The translations under genes and the position numbers were made by a program. The notes beneath the pieces are model-generated. The model was not told where the DNA came from. It did no database searches and was given only the letters and a program-made list of their open reading frames with translations. From positions 1 through 42,170 of the forward strand of contig DVKZ01000040.1 of assembly GCA_018715775.1 (NCBI GenBank): a stretch of 42,170 nt of DNA. Direction: 5' to 3'. The stretch is from Candidatus Fimousia stercorigallinarum (GTDB lineage Bacteria > Bacillota > Clostridia > Lachnospirales > Lachnospiraceae). Below are positions 1 to 8,805 of this stretch, in pieces (position 1 is the stretch's first letter; each line of letters begins with the position of its first letter).

Positions 1-2
1 TT

Positions 3-449
3 GTTGACTATTGCGGAATTTCCGTAGCTGATGTGACAGAGCTTCGTAAACAGTGTCGTGAAGCAGGTGTGATTTATAAGGTTTATAAAAACACAATGGT
101 AAGACGTGCTGTTGAGGGAACAGAGTTCGAAGGCGTAGTAAAGGATCTGGAAGGAACCAACGCATTCGCTATTTCCAAAGACGATGCAACATTAGCTGCA
201 AGAACTGTTTCCAAGTTCATCAAAAAAGCAAAAGTCTGCCAGTTAAAGAGCGGCGTTGTTGAGGGAACTTATTACGATGCCAAAGGTATCGAGATGATCG
301 CTACTATCCCATCCAGAGACGAGCTTATCGCGAAGTTCATGGGAAGCATTCAGTCCCCAATCGCCAACTTTGCCCGTGTGATCAAACAGATCGCGGAGAA
401 AAACGGCGGAGCAGCTGAACCGGCAGCAGAAGAAGCAGCAGCTGAGTAA
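3..449 (+). CDS. rplJ: 50S ribosomal protein L10, 5'-truncated by the window edge
   Basis: L10 anchors the L7/L12 stalk of the large ribosomal subunit, with which translation factors interact. The frame is open from base 3 and reads VDYCGISVADVTELRKQCREAG, then KVYKNTMVRRAVEG, the typical L10 N-terminal domain. The last part (SPIANFARVIKQIAEKNGG followed by an Ala/Glu tail) is the helix that binds L7/L12 dimers. The true start lies left of the window, so an internal GTG at 33 should not be taken as the start. rplL follows in the standard rplJ-rplL order. Identity is firm. Confidence 0.95.
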   Translation, partial: VDYCGISVADVTELRKQCREAGVIYKVYKNTMVRRAVEGTEFEGVVKDLEGTNAFAISKDDATLAARTVSKFIKKAKVCQLKSGVVEGTYYDAKGIEMIATIPSRDELIAKFMGSIQSPIANFARVIKQIAEKNGGAAEPAAEEAAAE

Positions 450-515
450 TCGGCGAAGTCTGACGGCTGACCGGAGTGTCCTGCGGGGAGAGATTCCGAC
501 AGGATGAAGATAGAG

Positions 516-541
516 CGGACAACAGATGTCCGGAATTTTTA
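516..541 (+). terminator. Hairpin plus T-run between rplJ and rplL (possible partial terminator)
   Basis: A perfect 6-bp stem (CGGACA at 516-521 with TGTCCG at 527-532, loop ACAGA) is followed by GAATTTTTATT. It lies 37 bp before the rplL start. It could act as a partial terminator or processing site that adjusts L7/L12 output relative to L10. The stem is short, so strong termination is not expected. Confidence 0.4.
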
Positions 542-569
542 TTACATTATTTTCATGGAGGGAATTAAG

Positions 570-932
570 ATGACAACTCAGGAAATCATTGAAGTTATTA
601 AAGGTTTATCAGTATTAGAATTAAATGACTTAGTTAAAGCATGTGAAGAAGAATTTGGTGTATCTGCAGCAGCAGGTGTTGTAGTTGCAGCAGCAGGCGG
701 AGCTGAAGCAGCAGAAGAAAAAACAGAATTTGATGTTGAATTAACAGAAGTTGGTGCAGCAAAAGTTAAAGTTATCAAAGCTGTTCGTGAAATCACAGGT
801 TTAGGATTAAAAGAAGCAAAAGCTGTTGTTGATGGAGCTCCTAAAGTAGTAAAAGAAGCTGTATCTAAAGAAGAAGCTGAAGAAATCAAAACAAAACTTG
901 AAGAACAGGGTGCTAAAGTTACAATTAAATAA
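570..932 (+). CDS. rplL: 50S ribosomal protein L7/L12
   Basis: This acidic protein forms the multi-copy ribosomal stalk that recruits and stimulates translational GTPases. The 120-residue product ([21 protein letters not shown]...) has the N-terminal dimerisation helices, an Ala-rich hinge at about residues 36-50, and the conserved C-terminal domain with [19 protein letters not shown]. The ATG at 570 is preceded by GGAGGGAAT. An in-frame start further upstream at 504 is possible but has no homology, so 570 is preferred. The gene follows rplJ and is closed by a strong terminator at 963-995. Confidence 0.97.
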   Translation: MTTQEIIEVIKGLSVLELNDLVKACEEEFGVSAAAGVVVAAAGGAEAAEEKTEFDVELTEVGAAKVKVIKAVREITGLGLKEAKAVVDGAPKVVKEAVSKEEAEEIKTKLEEQGAKVTIK

Positions 933-962
933 TTGTAAGACAGGCTTATATTCAAGAAGATC

Positions 963-995
963 AGGCGTATCGGAATTTCCGATGCGCCTTTTTTC
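963..995 (+). terminator. Intrinsic terminator after rplL
   Basis: A 12-bp stem (963-974 pairing with 978-989, one T-G wobble, 3-nt loop) runs straight into a T-rich tail at 989-994. It ends the ribosomal protein operon. Confidence 0.9.
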
Positions 996-1024
996 TTGCA
1001 ATATTATGAAGCTACCCATATAAT
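996..1024 (+). promoter_or_regulatory. Housekeeping-type promoter for the HAD hydrolase gene
   Basis: TTGCAA at 996-1001 and a perfect TATAAT at 1019-1024 are separated by 17 bp, directly after the rplL terminator and about 40 bp before the next start codon. Confidence 0.7.
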
Positions 1025-1066
1025 AGAAAGCAAAGTTTAATTAGAAATAAAAGAGGAAACAGACAG

Positions 1067-1720
1067 ATGATAAATGCAGTAATATTTGATATGGATGGAA
1101 CTTTGCTGGATACAGAAAAGCACCTTGCAAGAGCATGGGTAGAAGCGGCGCATTCGTTTGGATATGAAGACTTTACAATGGAACATGGTTTGTTTTTGCG
1201 CAGCCTGTCCATAGAATTTCAGGAAAAAGTATTAAAAAAGACTTTTGGCGAGGATTTCCCTTATATGGATATTCGGATGTTAAAGAAAAAAATTGTCGAT
1301 GAGTATTTAAAGGCGTTCGGATTGGAAAAGAAAGCCGGAAGTGATCATACGCTGTCAGAGTTAAAGAAGAGAGGCTATAAGATCGCAATTGCTACGGCAA
1401 GCAATTTTGATCGTGCAAGTCAGTATTTAAAAGGAGCTGGTCTGTTTGACTACTTTGATGAAGAAAATATTATCTGTGCAACGGAAGTAGCGCACGGGAA
1501 ACCGTATCCGGATGTGTATTTATACGCATGTGAGCAGCTCGGTGAAAAACCGGAACAATGTATTGCGGTGGAAGACGGACCGTTTGGTGTAATGGCGGCG
1601 TACCGTGCCGGAACAAACGTGATCATGGTGCCGGACCTGACACAGCCGGATGAAAAATTGTCGAAGATGTTATATCGAAAACTTGACTGCCTGGAAGATT
1701 TGTTGGAAATATTAAAGTAA
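1067..1720 (+). CDS. HAD-superfamily hydrolase (phosphatase / phosphoglucomutase-like)
   Basis: The 217-residue product begins MINAVIFDMDGTLLDTE, the DxDGT motif I of haloacid dehalogenase phosphatases, where the first Asp is the nucleophile and the second the acid/base. Motif II is in IAIATASNF (Thr/Ser), motif III is a Lys in HGKPYPDVY, and motif IV is in CIAVEDGPFGVMAAYRAG. The helical cap between motifs I and II is that of subfamily I, as in beta-phosphoglucomutase and phosphoglycolate phosphatase. The substrate cannot be inferred. A purine-rich AGAGGAAACAG precedes the ATG. It has its own promoter and is followed after 26 bp by the next gene, probably in one transcript. Confidence 0.88.
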   Translation: MINAVIFDMDGTLLDTEKHLARAWVEAAHSFGYEDFTMEHGLFLRSLSIEFQEKVLKKTFGEDFPYMDIRMLKKKIVDEYLKAFGLEKKAGSDHTLSELKKRGYKIAIATASNFDRASQYLKGAGLFDYFDEENIICATEVAHGKPYPDVYLYACEQLGEKPEQCIAVEDGPFGVMAAYRAGTNVIMVPDLTQPDEKLSKMLYRKLDCLEDLLEILK

Positions 1721-1746
1721 GGTAACATAAAAGGGGATTGTGATTT

Positions 1747-2442
1747 ATGCCTGGATATATTATGCATATGGCAGAGGCAAATTTGATTTTAAAGGAAATT
1801 GGAAGCGGCAAAAACGATGACTGGAAACGTCGGTTTATCGCAGGCAATCTGCTGCCGGATACAAAGAAGAAAGAGCGAAAGGTAACTTCGCATTTCTGGA
1901 ATCCGGATACACTTGAAGATATGGCGATCGCTCCGGATCTGAGCCGTTTTTTAGACAAATATGAACATGTACTGGATGATCCGATTGTACTGGGTTATTA
2001 TGCACATCTGTATTTAGATGAACGGTTTGTACATGTTTACTGGAAAGATATGGTCGATTTTTATGATGATCTTGGGAACAGACAGTATAAGAAAAAAGAC
2101 ATTACACAGGCACTGATCAAAAAAACCGGTCAGATGATCCGCAGGGATCTGTTTTTTTCGGGAGATTATTATTATGGGGATTACTCGAAACTGAACCATT
2201 ATTTCATAGAGAAATACCGCATTGATATGGAGACCGATTATGCGGATATTGTAAGCTGTCCGATCGAAGAAGTCGATAAACAGGATCTGTATCAGGTACT
2301 AAAGGAATTAAAATGGATCATGGAGTATTTCCATGAGGGAAGAGAAAAAGAAGTCCGTGTTTTTTCCAAAGAACGGTTATGTGCGTTTTTAGAAGATACA
2401 GCAATGGAATTTATAGAGTTAATAGAAGGAGGGCGAAAATGA
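1747..2442 (+). CDS. Zinc-dependent phospholipase C-like protein
   Basis: The 231-residue protein resembles the Zn_dep_PLPC family, alpha-helical metal-dependent phosphodiesterases that include bacterial phospholipase C. Visible features are His7 close to the N-terminus, GNLLPD at 33-38, a His in SHFWNPD (His49) and GYYAHLYLDERF at 83-94, which fits the family pattern of a His/Asp-bearing helix. There is no signal peptide, so it is probably cytoplasmic, and a lipid substrate is not assured. Its stop overlaps the start of the carbonic anhydrase gene (ATGA), so the two are translationally coupled. Family assignment is by motif only. Confidence 0.6.
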   Translation: MPGYIMHMAEANLILKEIGSGKNDDWKRRFIAGNLLPDTKKKERKVTSHFWNPDTLEDMAIAPDLSRFLDKYEHVLDDPIVLGYYAHLYLDERFVHVYWKDMVDFYDDLGNRQYKKKDITQALIKKTGQMIRRDLFFSGDYYYGDYSKLNHYFIEKYRIDMETDYADIVSCPIEEVDKQDLYQVLKELKWIMEYFHEGREKEVRVFSKERLCAFLEDTAMEFIELIEGGRK

Positions 2443-2936
2443 TGGAAGCAAGAATTCATCCGGATGCCAAAGTGGCGGAAAATGCAGTCGTAAAAGGAGA
2501 TGTTACATTAGGAAAAGATGTCAGTGTATGGTACAATGCCGTTGTGCGCGGAATGCCGTCAAAGGAAAAACAGGGAGAGATCGTAATCGGAGATCGCACG
2601 AATATTCAAGACGGATGTGTCCTGCATGTTGATGAAGGTGTTCCGCTCCATATCGGTGAAGGCGTGACAGTTGGGCATATGGTTATGCTTCATGGCTGTT
2701 CGATCGGGGATAACAGCCTGATCGGGATTGGGAGTGTAGTCTTAAACGGCGCTAAGATCGGAAAAAACTGTATCATTGGGGCGGGGGCGCTCGTTACGCA
2801 GAATACGGAAATCCCTGACGGTTTTATGGCATTTGGAAGCCCGGCAAAGCCTGTGCGTAAGCTGACAGAAGAAGAGATAGAACATATCCGGAAAAACGCG
2901 GATTTATATATAGAAGAGGCGAATGAATTTCTGTAA
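2439..2936 (+). CDS. Gamma-carbonic-anhydrase-like hexapeptide-repeat protein
   Basis: A 165-residue left-handed beta-helix protein with successive hexapeptide turns (VAENAVVKGDVTLGKDVSVW, then IGDRTNIQDGCVLHV, IGEGVTVGHMVMLHG). His63, His80 and His85 sit where gamma-class carbonic anhydrases bind zinc between trimer subunits, and VWYNAVVRG is typical of the family. The likely activity is CO2 hydration, but many members (YrdA, PaaY types) have no proven activity. The start at 2439 is chosen because ATGA overlaps the previous stop and GAAGGAGGGC lies just upstream; an in-frame start at 2379 would lie inside the previous gene. Confidence 0.85.
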   Translation: MMEARIHPDAKVAENAVVKGDVTLGKDVSVWYNAVVRGMPSKEKQGEIVIGDRTNIQDGCVLHVDEGVPLHIGEGVTVGHMVMLHGCSIGDNSLIGIGSVVLNGAKIGKNCIIGAGALVTQNTEIPDGFMAFGSPAKPVRKLTEEEIEHIRKNADLYIEEANEFL

Positions 2937-2963
2937 ACAGATGCTCATGGGGATATAAAAAAA

Positions 2964-2992
2964 TTTACAATATCTTGGATATTTGATATAAT
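2964..2992 (+). promoter_or_regulatory. Housekeeping-type promoter for glgA
   Basis: TTTACA at 2964-2969 and TATAAT at 2987-2992 have a 17-bp spacer. About 80 nt of leader follows before the glgA start at 3072. Confidence 0.7.
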
Positions 2993-3071
2993 AAATGAGA
3001 GTTTGTAATATATGGAAAATGATATTATAGCGAGTGGGTGTACAAAAAAATGAGCGTAGGAGGAATGTAAC

Positions 3072-4571
3072 ATGAAGAAAATATTATTTGCCGCTTCAGA
3101 GTGTGTGCCTTTTATTAAAACAGGCGGACTTGCAGATGTATGCGGAGCTTTACCAAAAGAATTTGATAAGGATGAATGGGATGTAAGGGTCGTATTACCG
3201 AATTACGAATGTATCCCGGACAAGTATAGAAAAGATTTTAAATATGTTACACATTATTATACAAATCAGGGTAGTGTGAATAACAGCGTCCATGTTGGCA
3301 TTATGGAATATGAATTGGATGGGATCCAATATTATTTTATTGATAACTTAATGTATTTCGGCGGTTCTACTCCTTATACGAGTGATATGAAATGGGATAT
3401 TGAAAAGTTCAGCTTTTTCAGTAAGGCAGCGCTTTCGATTCTTCCGATCATCGACTTTAAACCGGATGTGATCCATTGCCATGATTGGCAGACCGGTCTG
3501 ATTCCTGTTTATTTGAACAACGAATTCCAGGCAAATCCATTTTATCACGGAATTAAGACGATTTTTACGATTCATAATCTTCGTTTCCAGGGAATCTGGG
3601 ATATTGACACAATGCAGGCAATTACAGGTTTAGATAGAGGCCTGTTTACAAACGATAAATTGGAATTTTATAACAATGGAAATATGCTAAAAGGCGGTCT
3701 TGTTTATGCAAATGCGATTACGACAGTCAGTGATACGTATGCAGAAGAAATCAAGACATTTGAATATGGAGAAGGTCTTCAGGGCATTTTAAATGCACGA
3801 AGTGCAGAACTTTACGGTATTGTCAATGGTATTGATTACGATTCCTATAATCCGGAAACGGATGAAGTGATTTTTGAAAATTATTCAAAAGATGATTTCC
3901 GTAAGAAGATGTTTAAAAATAAGATTGAACTGCAGAAAGAACTTGGACTTCCGGTAGATAAAAGTAAATTTGTGATCGGTCTCGTTTCCCGTCTGACTGA
4001 CCAGAAGGGACTGGATTTGATCGAAACTGTGATGGACGGAATTATCGATGATAATACACAGCTTGTGATCGTGGGAACCGGTCAGGAACAGTATGAAGCT
4101 ATGTTCCGTCATTATCAGAATTTATATCCGGAAAAGGTATCTGCGAATATTCTTTATTCCGACAAACTGGCACGTCAGTTATATGCAGCAGCGGATGCAT
4201 TCTTAATGCCGTCCAGATTTGAGCCGTGCGGGCTGACCCAACTGATCTCTTTCCGCTATGGAACAGCTCCGATCGTACGTGAAACAGGCGGATTAAAGGA
4301 TACCGTTATTCCGTATAATGAAGAAGATAACAGCGGTGACGGATTCTCCTTTGCAAATTATAATGCAAATGAAATGTTAGATGCAATCGACCGCGCAAAA
4401 GATTTATATTTTAACAATAAGAGAAGATGGAATCAGCTGATCGAAAGGGGCATGAAGAAAGACTTTTCATGGCATTCATCAAAACAGAGATATGAAGAGT
4501 TATATAACAGCCTGATCGTTGTTCCGGAACCAGCAGAAGCAGAGACAGAAGTGGAAGCTGCAGAAGAATAA
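3072..4571 (+). CDS. glgA: Glycogen synthase (ADP-glucose type)
   Basis: GlgA transfers glucose from ADP-glucose to the growing alpha-1,4-glucan of glycogen. The 499-residue protein is a GT-B, family GT5 enzyme. The N-terminal KTGGLADV motif (residues 16-23) binds ADP-glucose, CHDWQTGLIP is in the first Rossmann domain, and the C-terminal domain has GLVSRLTDQKGLD and the catalytic RFEPCGLTQL segment. The end (PEPAEAETEVEAAEE) is an acidic tail beyond the usual enzyme. No other glycogen gene is in the window, so it seems to be a stand-alone locus. AGGAGGAATG precedes the ATG. Confidence 0.95.
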   Translation: MKKILFAASECVPFIKTGGLADVCGALPKEFDKDEWDVRVVLPNYECIPDKYRKDFKYVTHYYTNQGSVNNSVHVGIMEYELDGIQYYFIDNLMYFGGSTPYTSDMKWDIEKFSFFSKAALSILPIIDFKPDVIHCHDWQTGLIPVYLNNEFQANPFYHGIKTIFTIHNLRFQGIWDIDTMQAITGLDRGLFTNDKLEFYNNGNMLKGGLVYANAITTVSDTYAEEIKTFEYGEGLQGILNARSAELYGIVNGIDYDSYNPETDEVIFENYSKDDFRKKMFKNKIELQKELGLPVDKSKFVIGLVSRLTDQKGLDLIETVMDGIIDDNTQLVIVGTGQEQYEAMFRHYQNLYPEKVSANILYSDKLARQLYAAADAFLMPSRFEPCGLTQLISFRYGTAPIVRETGGLKDTVIPYNEEDNSGDGFSFANYNANEMLDAIDRAKDLYFNNKRRWNQLIERGMKKDFSWHSSKQRYEELYNSLIVVPEPAEAETEVEAAEE

Positions 4572-4593
4572 ATAAAACAAAACAGAAATAGAT

Positions 4594-4630
4594 CCGGTCT
4601 GGGGATGTGTACCAGACCGGTCTTTGTCTA
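4594..4630 (+). terminator. Terminator-like hairpin after glgA
   Basis: A perfect 9-bp GC-rich stem (4594-4602 with 4612-4620) is followed by TCTTTGTCT. The T-run is interrupted, so termination may be partial. The next gene's ribosome binding site follows closely. Confidence 0.6.
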
Positions 4631-4644
4631 TAGGGGGAACATTT

Positions 4645-5130
4645 ATGTCAGGAAAAAGAGAAAACTATTTATCTTGGGATCAATATTTTATGGGAGTTGC
4701 CTTGTTGTCTGCTCAGCGGAGCAAAGATCCGAATACTCAGGTAGGAGCCTGTATTGTGAATCAGGAACATAAAATCCTCTCGATGGGCTATAATGGAATG
4801 CCGGTCGGATGTCATGATGATGATATGCCTTGGGCCAGAGATCGGGAACCGCTGGAATCCAAATACCTGTATGTCTGCCATGCCGAGTTAAATGCCATTT
4901 TAAACTATGGCGGCGGCAGTCTCCAGGGGGCGATTGTCTATGTCACGGAATTTCCGTGCAATGAATGTGCAAAGGCAATTATCCAGTCAGGTATTAAAGA
5001 GGTCGTTTATCTGTCAGATAAGTATGCAGATACGGATTCCACAAAGGCTTCGAAAAAAATGTTTAACATGGTAGGCGTAAAATATCGAGAATTCCAAAAA
5101 AAGAAAATAGAGATTCAAATGGAATTATAA
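4645..5130 (+). CDS. Deoxycytidylate (dCMP) deaminase family protein
   Basis: dCMP deaminase makes dUMP for thymidylate synthesis. The 161-residue protein has the zinc-binding CHAELNAI (His79, catalytic Glu81) and PCNEC (Cys105, Cys108) motifs of the cytidine/deoxycytidylate deaminase fold, and [11 protein letters not shown] near the N-terminus as in dCMP deaminases and ComEB. The ATG at 4645 is chosen over an in-frame start at 4624 because TAGGGGGAAC lies just upstream of it. The gene follows the glgA hairpin and precedes tex by 28 bp, so the two may be cotranscribed. Confidence 0.88.
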   Translation: MSGKRENYLSWDQYFMGVALLSAQRSKDPNTQVGACIVNQEHKILSMGYNGMPVGCHDDDMPWARDREPLESKYLYVCHAELNAILNYGGGSLQGAIVYVTEFPCNECAKAIIQSGIKEVVYLSDKYADTDSTKASKKMFNMVGVKYREFQKKKIEIQMEL

Positions 5131-5158
5131 AAAATGCGTGAGCATAAAGGAGAGATGT

Positions 5159-7297
5159 ATGGATATTTTAAAAGTCTTGGAGCAAGAACTGAATGTACGC
5201 TACGAACAAGTGGAAGCTGCAGTGAAGTTAATGGATGAGGGGAATACGATTCCATTTATTGCAAGATATCGAAAAGAAGTAACCGGCTCCCTGAATGATG
5301 AAGTGTTAAGAAATCTGGATGAACGGCTGACTTATCTGCGTAATCTGGAGGCCAGAAAAGAAACAGTATTAAAAAATATTGAAGCACAGGGGAAACTGAC
5401 CGATGAGCTGAAAAAAGCGATCGAAGATGCGCAGACCTTGATCGCAGTTGAGGATCTGTATCGTCCGTATAAGCAAAAACGGCGTACGCGAGCAATGATC
5501 GCGCGGGAAAAAGGACTTGGTCCGCTCGCAGATATGATCCGGCTGCAGATGATGAAACAACCGGTAGAACAGGAAGCCAAAGCTTTTTTATCCGATCAGG
5601 TAGAAACTGTGGAAGATGCGCTTTTAGGAGCGAGGGATGTGATTGCGGAAAGTATCGCGGATGATGCGGATTTTCGTACGTATATCCGAAAATATACATG
5701 GGATCATGGTAAGATCGTATCTGCACAGAAAGGAAAAGGACAAGAATCGGTCTATGAGATGTATTATGACTTTGAGGAAGAGGTAAAGAAAATTCCGGGA
5801 TATCGCATCCTGGCAATCAACCGTGGAGAAAAAGAAAAAATACTCTCAGTAAAAGTTGATGTAGAAGAAGGGAAAATTTTACAATATTTAAAGAGAAAAA
5901 TCATTCACCGTTCAGAAACACAGACAGAGGAACAGCTGAAAATAGCGATTGAAGATGCGTATAAACGGTTGATTGCACCGGCAGTGGAACGGGATATCCG
6001 TGCAGAATTGACCGAGCGTGCAGAAGATGAAGCAATGAAAGTATTTGGCAAAAATCTGGAGCAACTGCTTTTGCAGCCGCCGATCGCAGGGCAGGTCGTG
6101 CTCGGCTGGGACCCGGCATTTCGAACCGGCTGTAAGCTGGCTGTCGTTGATGAGACCGGAAAGGTGCTGGATACCATCGTTGTCTATCCGACGGCGCCGC
6201 AGAATAAGGTAGCGGAGACAAAAAAGACGGTCACTGCTATGATCCGAAAATATGGAGTAACATTGATCTCAATCGGAAACGGTACCGCATCCAGAGAGTC
6301 CGAACAGATCGTGGCAGAAATGTTAAAAGAGATTAAGGAACCGGTCTCTTATGTAATTACGAATGAAGCCGGCGCTTCCGTCTATTCTGCCAGTAAACTG
6401 GCGATGGAGGAATTTCCGAATTTTGATGTCGGGCAGCGAAGCGCGGCGTCGATCGCACGAAGAGTACAGGATCCGCTGGCAGAGCTTGTAAAGATCGAGC
6501 CAAAAGCGATCGGAGTTGGACAATATCAGCACGATATGAACCAGAAAAAACTGTCCCAGGTGTTGCAGGGAGTTGTAGAAGATACAGTAAATAAAGTTGG
6601 TGTTGATCTGAATACAGCATCTGTCTCTTTATTAGAATATGTATCGGGGATCAGTAAAACGATTGCCAAAAACATCGTTGCCTATCGGGAAGAACACGGG
6701 AAATTTACGAACCGCAGACAACTGTTGGATGTTGCGAAATTGGGGCCGAAAGCCTTTGAACAATGTGCAGGATTTTTAAGGATTTCGGGTGGAGATCAGC
6801 CTCTTGATGCAACTGCCGTACATCCGGAATCATATGAGGCTGCCGGACAGCTGTTAGCCGGTTTGGGATATGAGTTATCTGATCTCTCCGAAAAAGGATT
6901 TCAGAAGATCTCCGAAAAGATCCCGGATAAAAAGCAGATGGCGCAGACGCTTGGCATTGGTGAAATTACGCTTGATGACATTTTAAAAGAGTTGGAAAAA
7001 CCGGGGCGGGATCCGCGGGAAGATATGCCAAAGCCAATGCTTCGCCAGGATGTAATGGAGATTTCCGATCTGAAAGAGGGAATGATTCTGAAAGGAACGG
7101 TCAGAAATGTCATTGATTTTGGTGCGTTTGTAGATATTGGCGTCCATCAGGACGGACTGGTACACATATCCCAGATTTCGGATCGTTTCATCCGGCATCC
7201 GATGGAAGTCGTATCGGTCGGAGATATCGTAGATGTAAAAGTATTAAGTGTCGATGAAAAGAAACATCGGATCGCTCTTTCTATGAAAAACATTTGA
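5159..7297 (+). CDS. tex: Tex-family RNA-binding transcription accessory protein
   Basis: Tex proteins bind nucleic acid and affect transcription; the exact role is unclear. The 712-residue product has the helical N-terminal region (IPFIARYRKEVTGSLNDEVL), a YqgF/RNase H-like domain (VLGWDPAFRTGCKLAVVDETG), a helix-hairpin-helix region (VNKVGVDLNTAS..LLEYVSGIS) and a C-terminal S1 domain (GMILKGTVRNVIDFGAFVDIG). The ATG at 5159 is preferred over the in-frame GTG at 5138 because AAAGGAGAG lies about 8 nt upstream of it. A strong terminator follows. Confidence 0.93.
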   Translation: MDILKVLEQELNVRYEQVEAAVKLMDEGNTIPFIARYRKEVTGSLNDEVLRNLDERLTYLRNLEARKETVLKNIEAQGKLTDELKKAIEDAQTLIAVEDLYRPYKQKRRTRAMIAREKGLGPLADMIRLQMMKQPVEQEAKAFLSDQVETVEDALLGARDVIAESIADDADFRTYIRKYTWDHGKIVSAQKGKGQESVYEMYYDFEEEVKKIPGYRILAINRGEKEKILSVKVDVEEGKILQYLKRKIIHRSETQTEEQLKIAIEDAYKRLIAPAVERDIRAELTERAEDEAMKVFGKNLEQLLLQPPIAGQVVLGWDPAFRTGCKLAVVDETGKVLDTIVVYPTAPQNKVAETKKTVTAMIRKYGVTLISIGNGTASRESEQIVAEMLKEIKEPVSYVITNEAGASVYSASKLAMEEFPNFDVGQRSAASIARRVQDPLAELVKIEPKAIGVGQYQHDMNQKKLSQVLQGVVEDTVNKVGVDLNTASVSLLEYVSGISKTIAKNIVAYREEHGKFTNRRQLLDVAKLGPKAFEQCAGFLRISGGDQPLDATAVHPESYEAAGQLLAGLGYELSDLSEKGFQKISEKIPDKKQMAQTLGIGEITLDDILKELEKPGRDPREDMPKPMLRQDVMEISDLKEGMILKGTVRNVIDFGAFVDIGVHQDGLVHISQISDRFIRHPMEVVSVGDIVDVKVLSVDEKKHRIALSMKNI

Positions 7298-7301
7298 GAG
7301 A

Positions 7302-7333
7302 AACCGGAGTCATTGCTCCGGTTCTTTTTTTCT
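7302..7333 (+). terminator. Intrinsic terminator after tex
   Basis: An 8-bp stem (AACCGGAG at 7302-7309 with CTCCGGTT at 7316-7323) is followed by CTTTTTTT. This is a clean rho-independent terminator. Confidence 0.9.
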
Positions 7334-7381
7334 GATTTTTTTCATATGATGAAAGAGAATTGTTTGGAAGGGAGCAGAAAT

Positions 7382-8326
7382 ATGCAGGAAAAACAAAAGG
7401 AATTGTTTGATCAGTACGATATGGAACTGCTCCATGTGAGAAGAGGAAGGGGAGGACTGGTCTGTGAAACTACGGACGGAAGTTATGATCTGCAGGTATG
7501 CCGCTATTCTCCCAAAAGACTGGAGCAGGCGTTTCAAATAAAAGAAGAGTTGGTCGGGCAGGGATTTGACCATATCGACCAGTATGTTCGAAACAAAGAG
7601 GATGAATTGCTGACATATGACAGATATCAAACGGCTTATATTATGAAACGTCATTTTGATGGGAGAGAATGTGATATCCGAAGCCGGCAGGATATCCGGA
7701 AGGCTTCCGGGTGTCTGGGAAGGCTGCATCATTGTCTGAGGAATCTGCCTCTGGATGGATATCCGGAAAAAAGAAATCAGTTTCCGCAAAAAAGCCGGGA
7801 ACTATTAAGGACCAGACAGTACATTGCGAAAAAGAATGAAAAAAAAGAGTTTGAAAAGTTGTTTTATCGTTATTTTTCTCTTTTCTGGAAAGAAATCGAA
7901 AACCGGATGGAGGAAATTTCTTTTGTTCCGGCGTTGTGTCACGGAAGTTACCATCAGCATCATCTGATCATCCTTCCGAATGGTCAGGCAGCAGTCATTC
8001 AGTTTGAAAATTTCTATGTTGGAAATCAGCTGGATGACCTGTTTTATCTCATGAGAAAAGCGCTGGAAAAGAATCAATACAGTCTGTCTTATGCGGAAAC
8101 AATATTAGACGGGTATGAAGAAGAGCACAAATTGAATCAAAATGATTATCGGTATTTATATCGACTGTTAGCATATCCGGAAAAATACTGGAAACTGGCA
8201 AATCAGTATATGAATCACAGCAAATCATTCCTTTCACCGAAATTAACGGAAAAATTAATGGAAGAAGTTTCTTTGCAAGAGAAAAAGAAATATTTTCTAC
8301 GTCAATTTCGATTAAATTATTTGTAA
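7382..8326 (+). CDS. CotS/APH-fold spore-coat-like protein, probable pseudokinase
   Basis: The 314-residue protein has the layout of the aminoglycoside phosphotransferase fold used by the CotS/CotI/YutH spore coat group. The segment from Cys186 to Leu195 (CHGSYHQHHL) matches the kinase catalytic loop HGDxxxxN, but the catalytic Asp is Ser189 and the metal-binding Asn is His194. The downstream DFE-type motif reads QFEN from Gln207, so the second metal-binding Asp is also absent. A conserved LDDLFYLMRKAL follows. A structural spore coat role is an inference from the family. The start at 7382 is chosen because GAAGGGAGC lies about 8 nt upstream; an in-frame start at 7313 would lie in the tex terminator. 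Confidence 0.65.
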   Translation: MQEKQKELFDQYDMELLHVRRGRGGLVCETTDGSYDLQVCRYSPKRLEQAFQIKEELVGQGFDHIDQYVRNKEDELLTYDRYQTAYIMKRHFDGRECDIRSRQDIRKASGCLGRLHHCLRNLPLDGYPEKRNQFPQKSRELLRTRQYIAKKNEKKEFEKLFYRYFSLFWKEIENRMEEISFVPALCHGSYHQHHLIILPNGQAAVIQFENFYVGNQLDDLFYLMRKALEKNQYSLSYAETILDGYEEEHKLNQNDYRYLYRLLAYPEKYWKLANQYMNHSKSFLSPKLTEKLMEEVSLQEKKKYFLRQFRLNYL

Positions 8327-8367
8327 AAATACATATATTAATATAGAAGAAACAGAGGCATTACATT

Positions 8368-8766
8368 ATGAAACAGTTTATTATGGTCATATGTCTTGTA
8401 GGAATTGTTTTTTTGCTGGGAGGCTGTATGGAAAAGGGAAAACAGCAGAACAGGAAAAGCACAGACTTTACTGTCTGCACAGAAGATCAGCTTCCGGATG
8501 AGGTAAAAACGTTAATTGAGCAAAAAAAAGAAACACCCTTCCAATTTACCTATCGATTGCAGAAAGATCAATATATTGCAATCGGCTATGGGGAACAAAA
8601 CGGAGGGGGATACAGCATTAAGGTGGCGGAATGTTCTGAAGATTCCAACAATATCTATGTTGATACCACTTTATTGGGGAGTGAAGAATCTTTGGAAGAT
8701 GTGAAAAGTTATCCATATATTGTTTTAAAATGTTTAAAATCGGAAAAAAAGGTTGTTTTCTTATAG
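8368..8766 (+). CDS. Small lipoprotein with PrcB C-terminal-like domain
   Basis: The 132-residue product begins with a lipoprotein signal (MKQFIMVICLVGIVFLLGGC, Cys20 as lipidation site), so it is probably anchored to the outer face of the membrane. The mature part has IAIGYGEQNGGGYSIKV followed by a strand-rich tail, which fits the PrcB C-terminal domain (protease-complex-associated, two-stranded GGYSI motif). Function in this organism is unknown. The gene lies between the CotS-like gene and ftsH and may be cotranscribed with the former, 41 bp upstream. Confidence 0.6.
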   Translation: MKQFIMVICLVGIVFLLGGCMEKGKQQNRKSTDFTVCTEDQLPDEVKTLIEQKKETPFQFTYRLQKDQYIAIGYGEQNGGGYSIKVAECSEDSNNIYVDTTLLGSEESLEDVKSYPYIVLKCLKSEKKVVFL

Positions 8767-8805
8767 AATTAGTGGGTTTTTCACACAATTTTTAGAAATG
8801 TTTTA

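Noticed and set aside
5256..5816. Long open frame of 186 codons on the minus strand inside tex
   Set aside because: It lies opposite a well-conserved gene, has Ser/Leu/His-rich composition typical of a mirrored frame, and no ribosome binding site or family match.
7328..7388. TTTCTG/CAGAAA pairing near the start of the CotS-like gene as a fourth masked sporulation start
   Set aside because: Only 6 bp with a loop of more than 40 nt, and the Shine-Dalgarno is not inside an arm.
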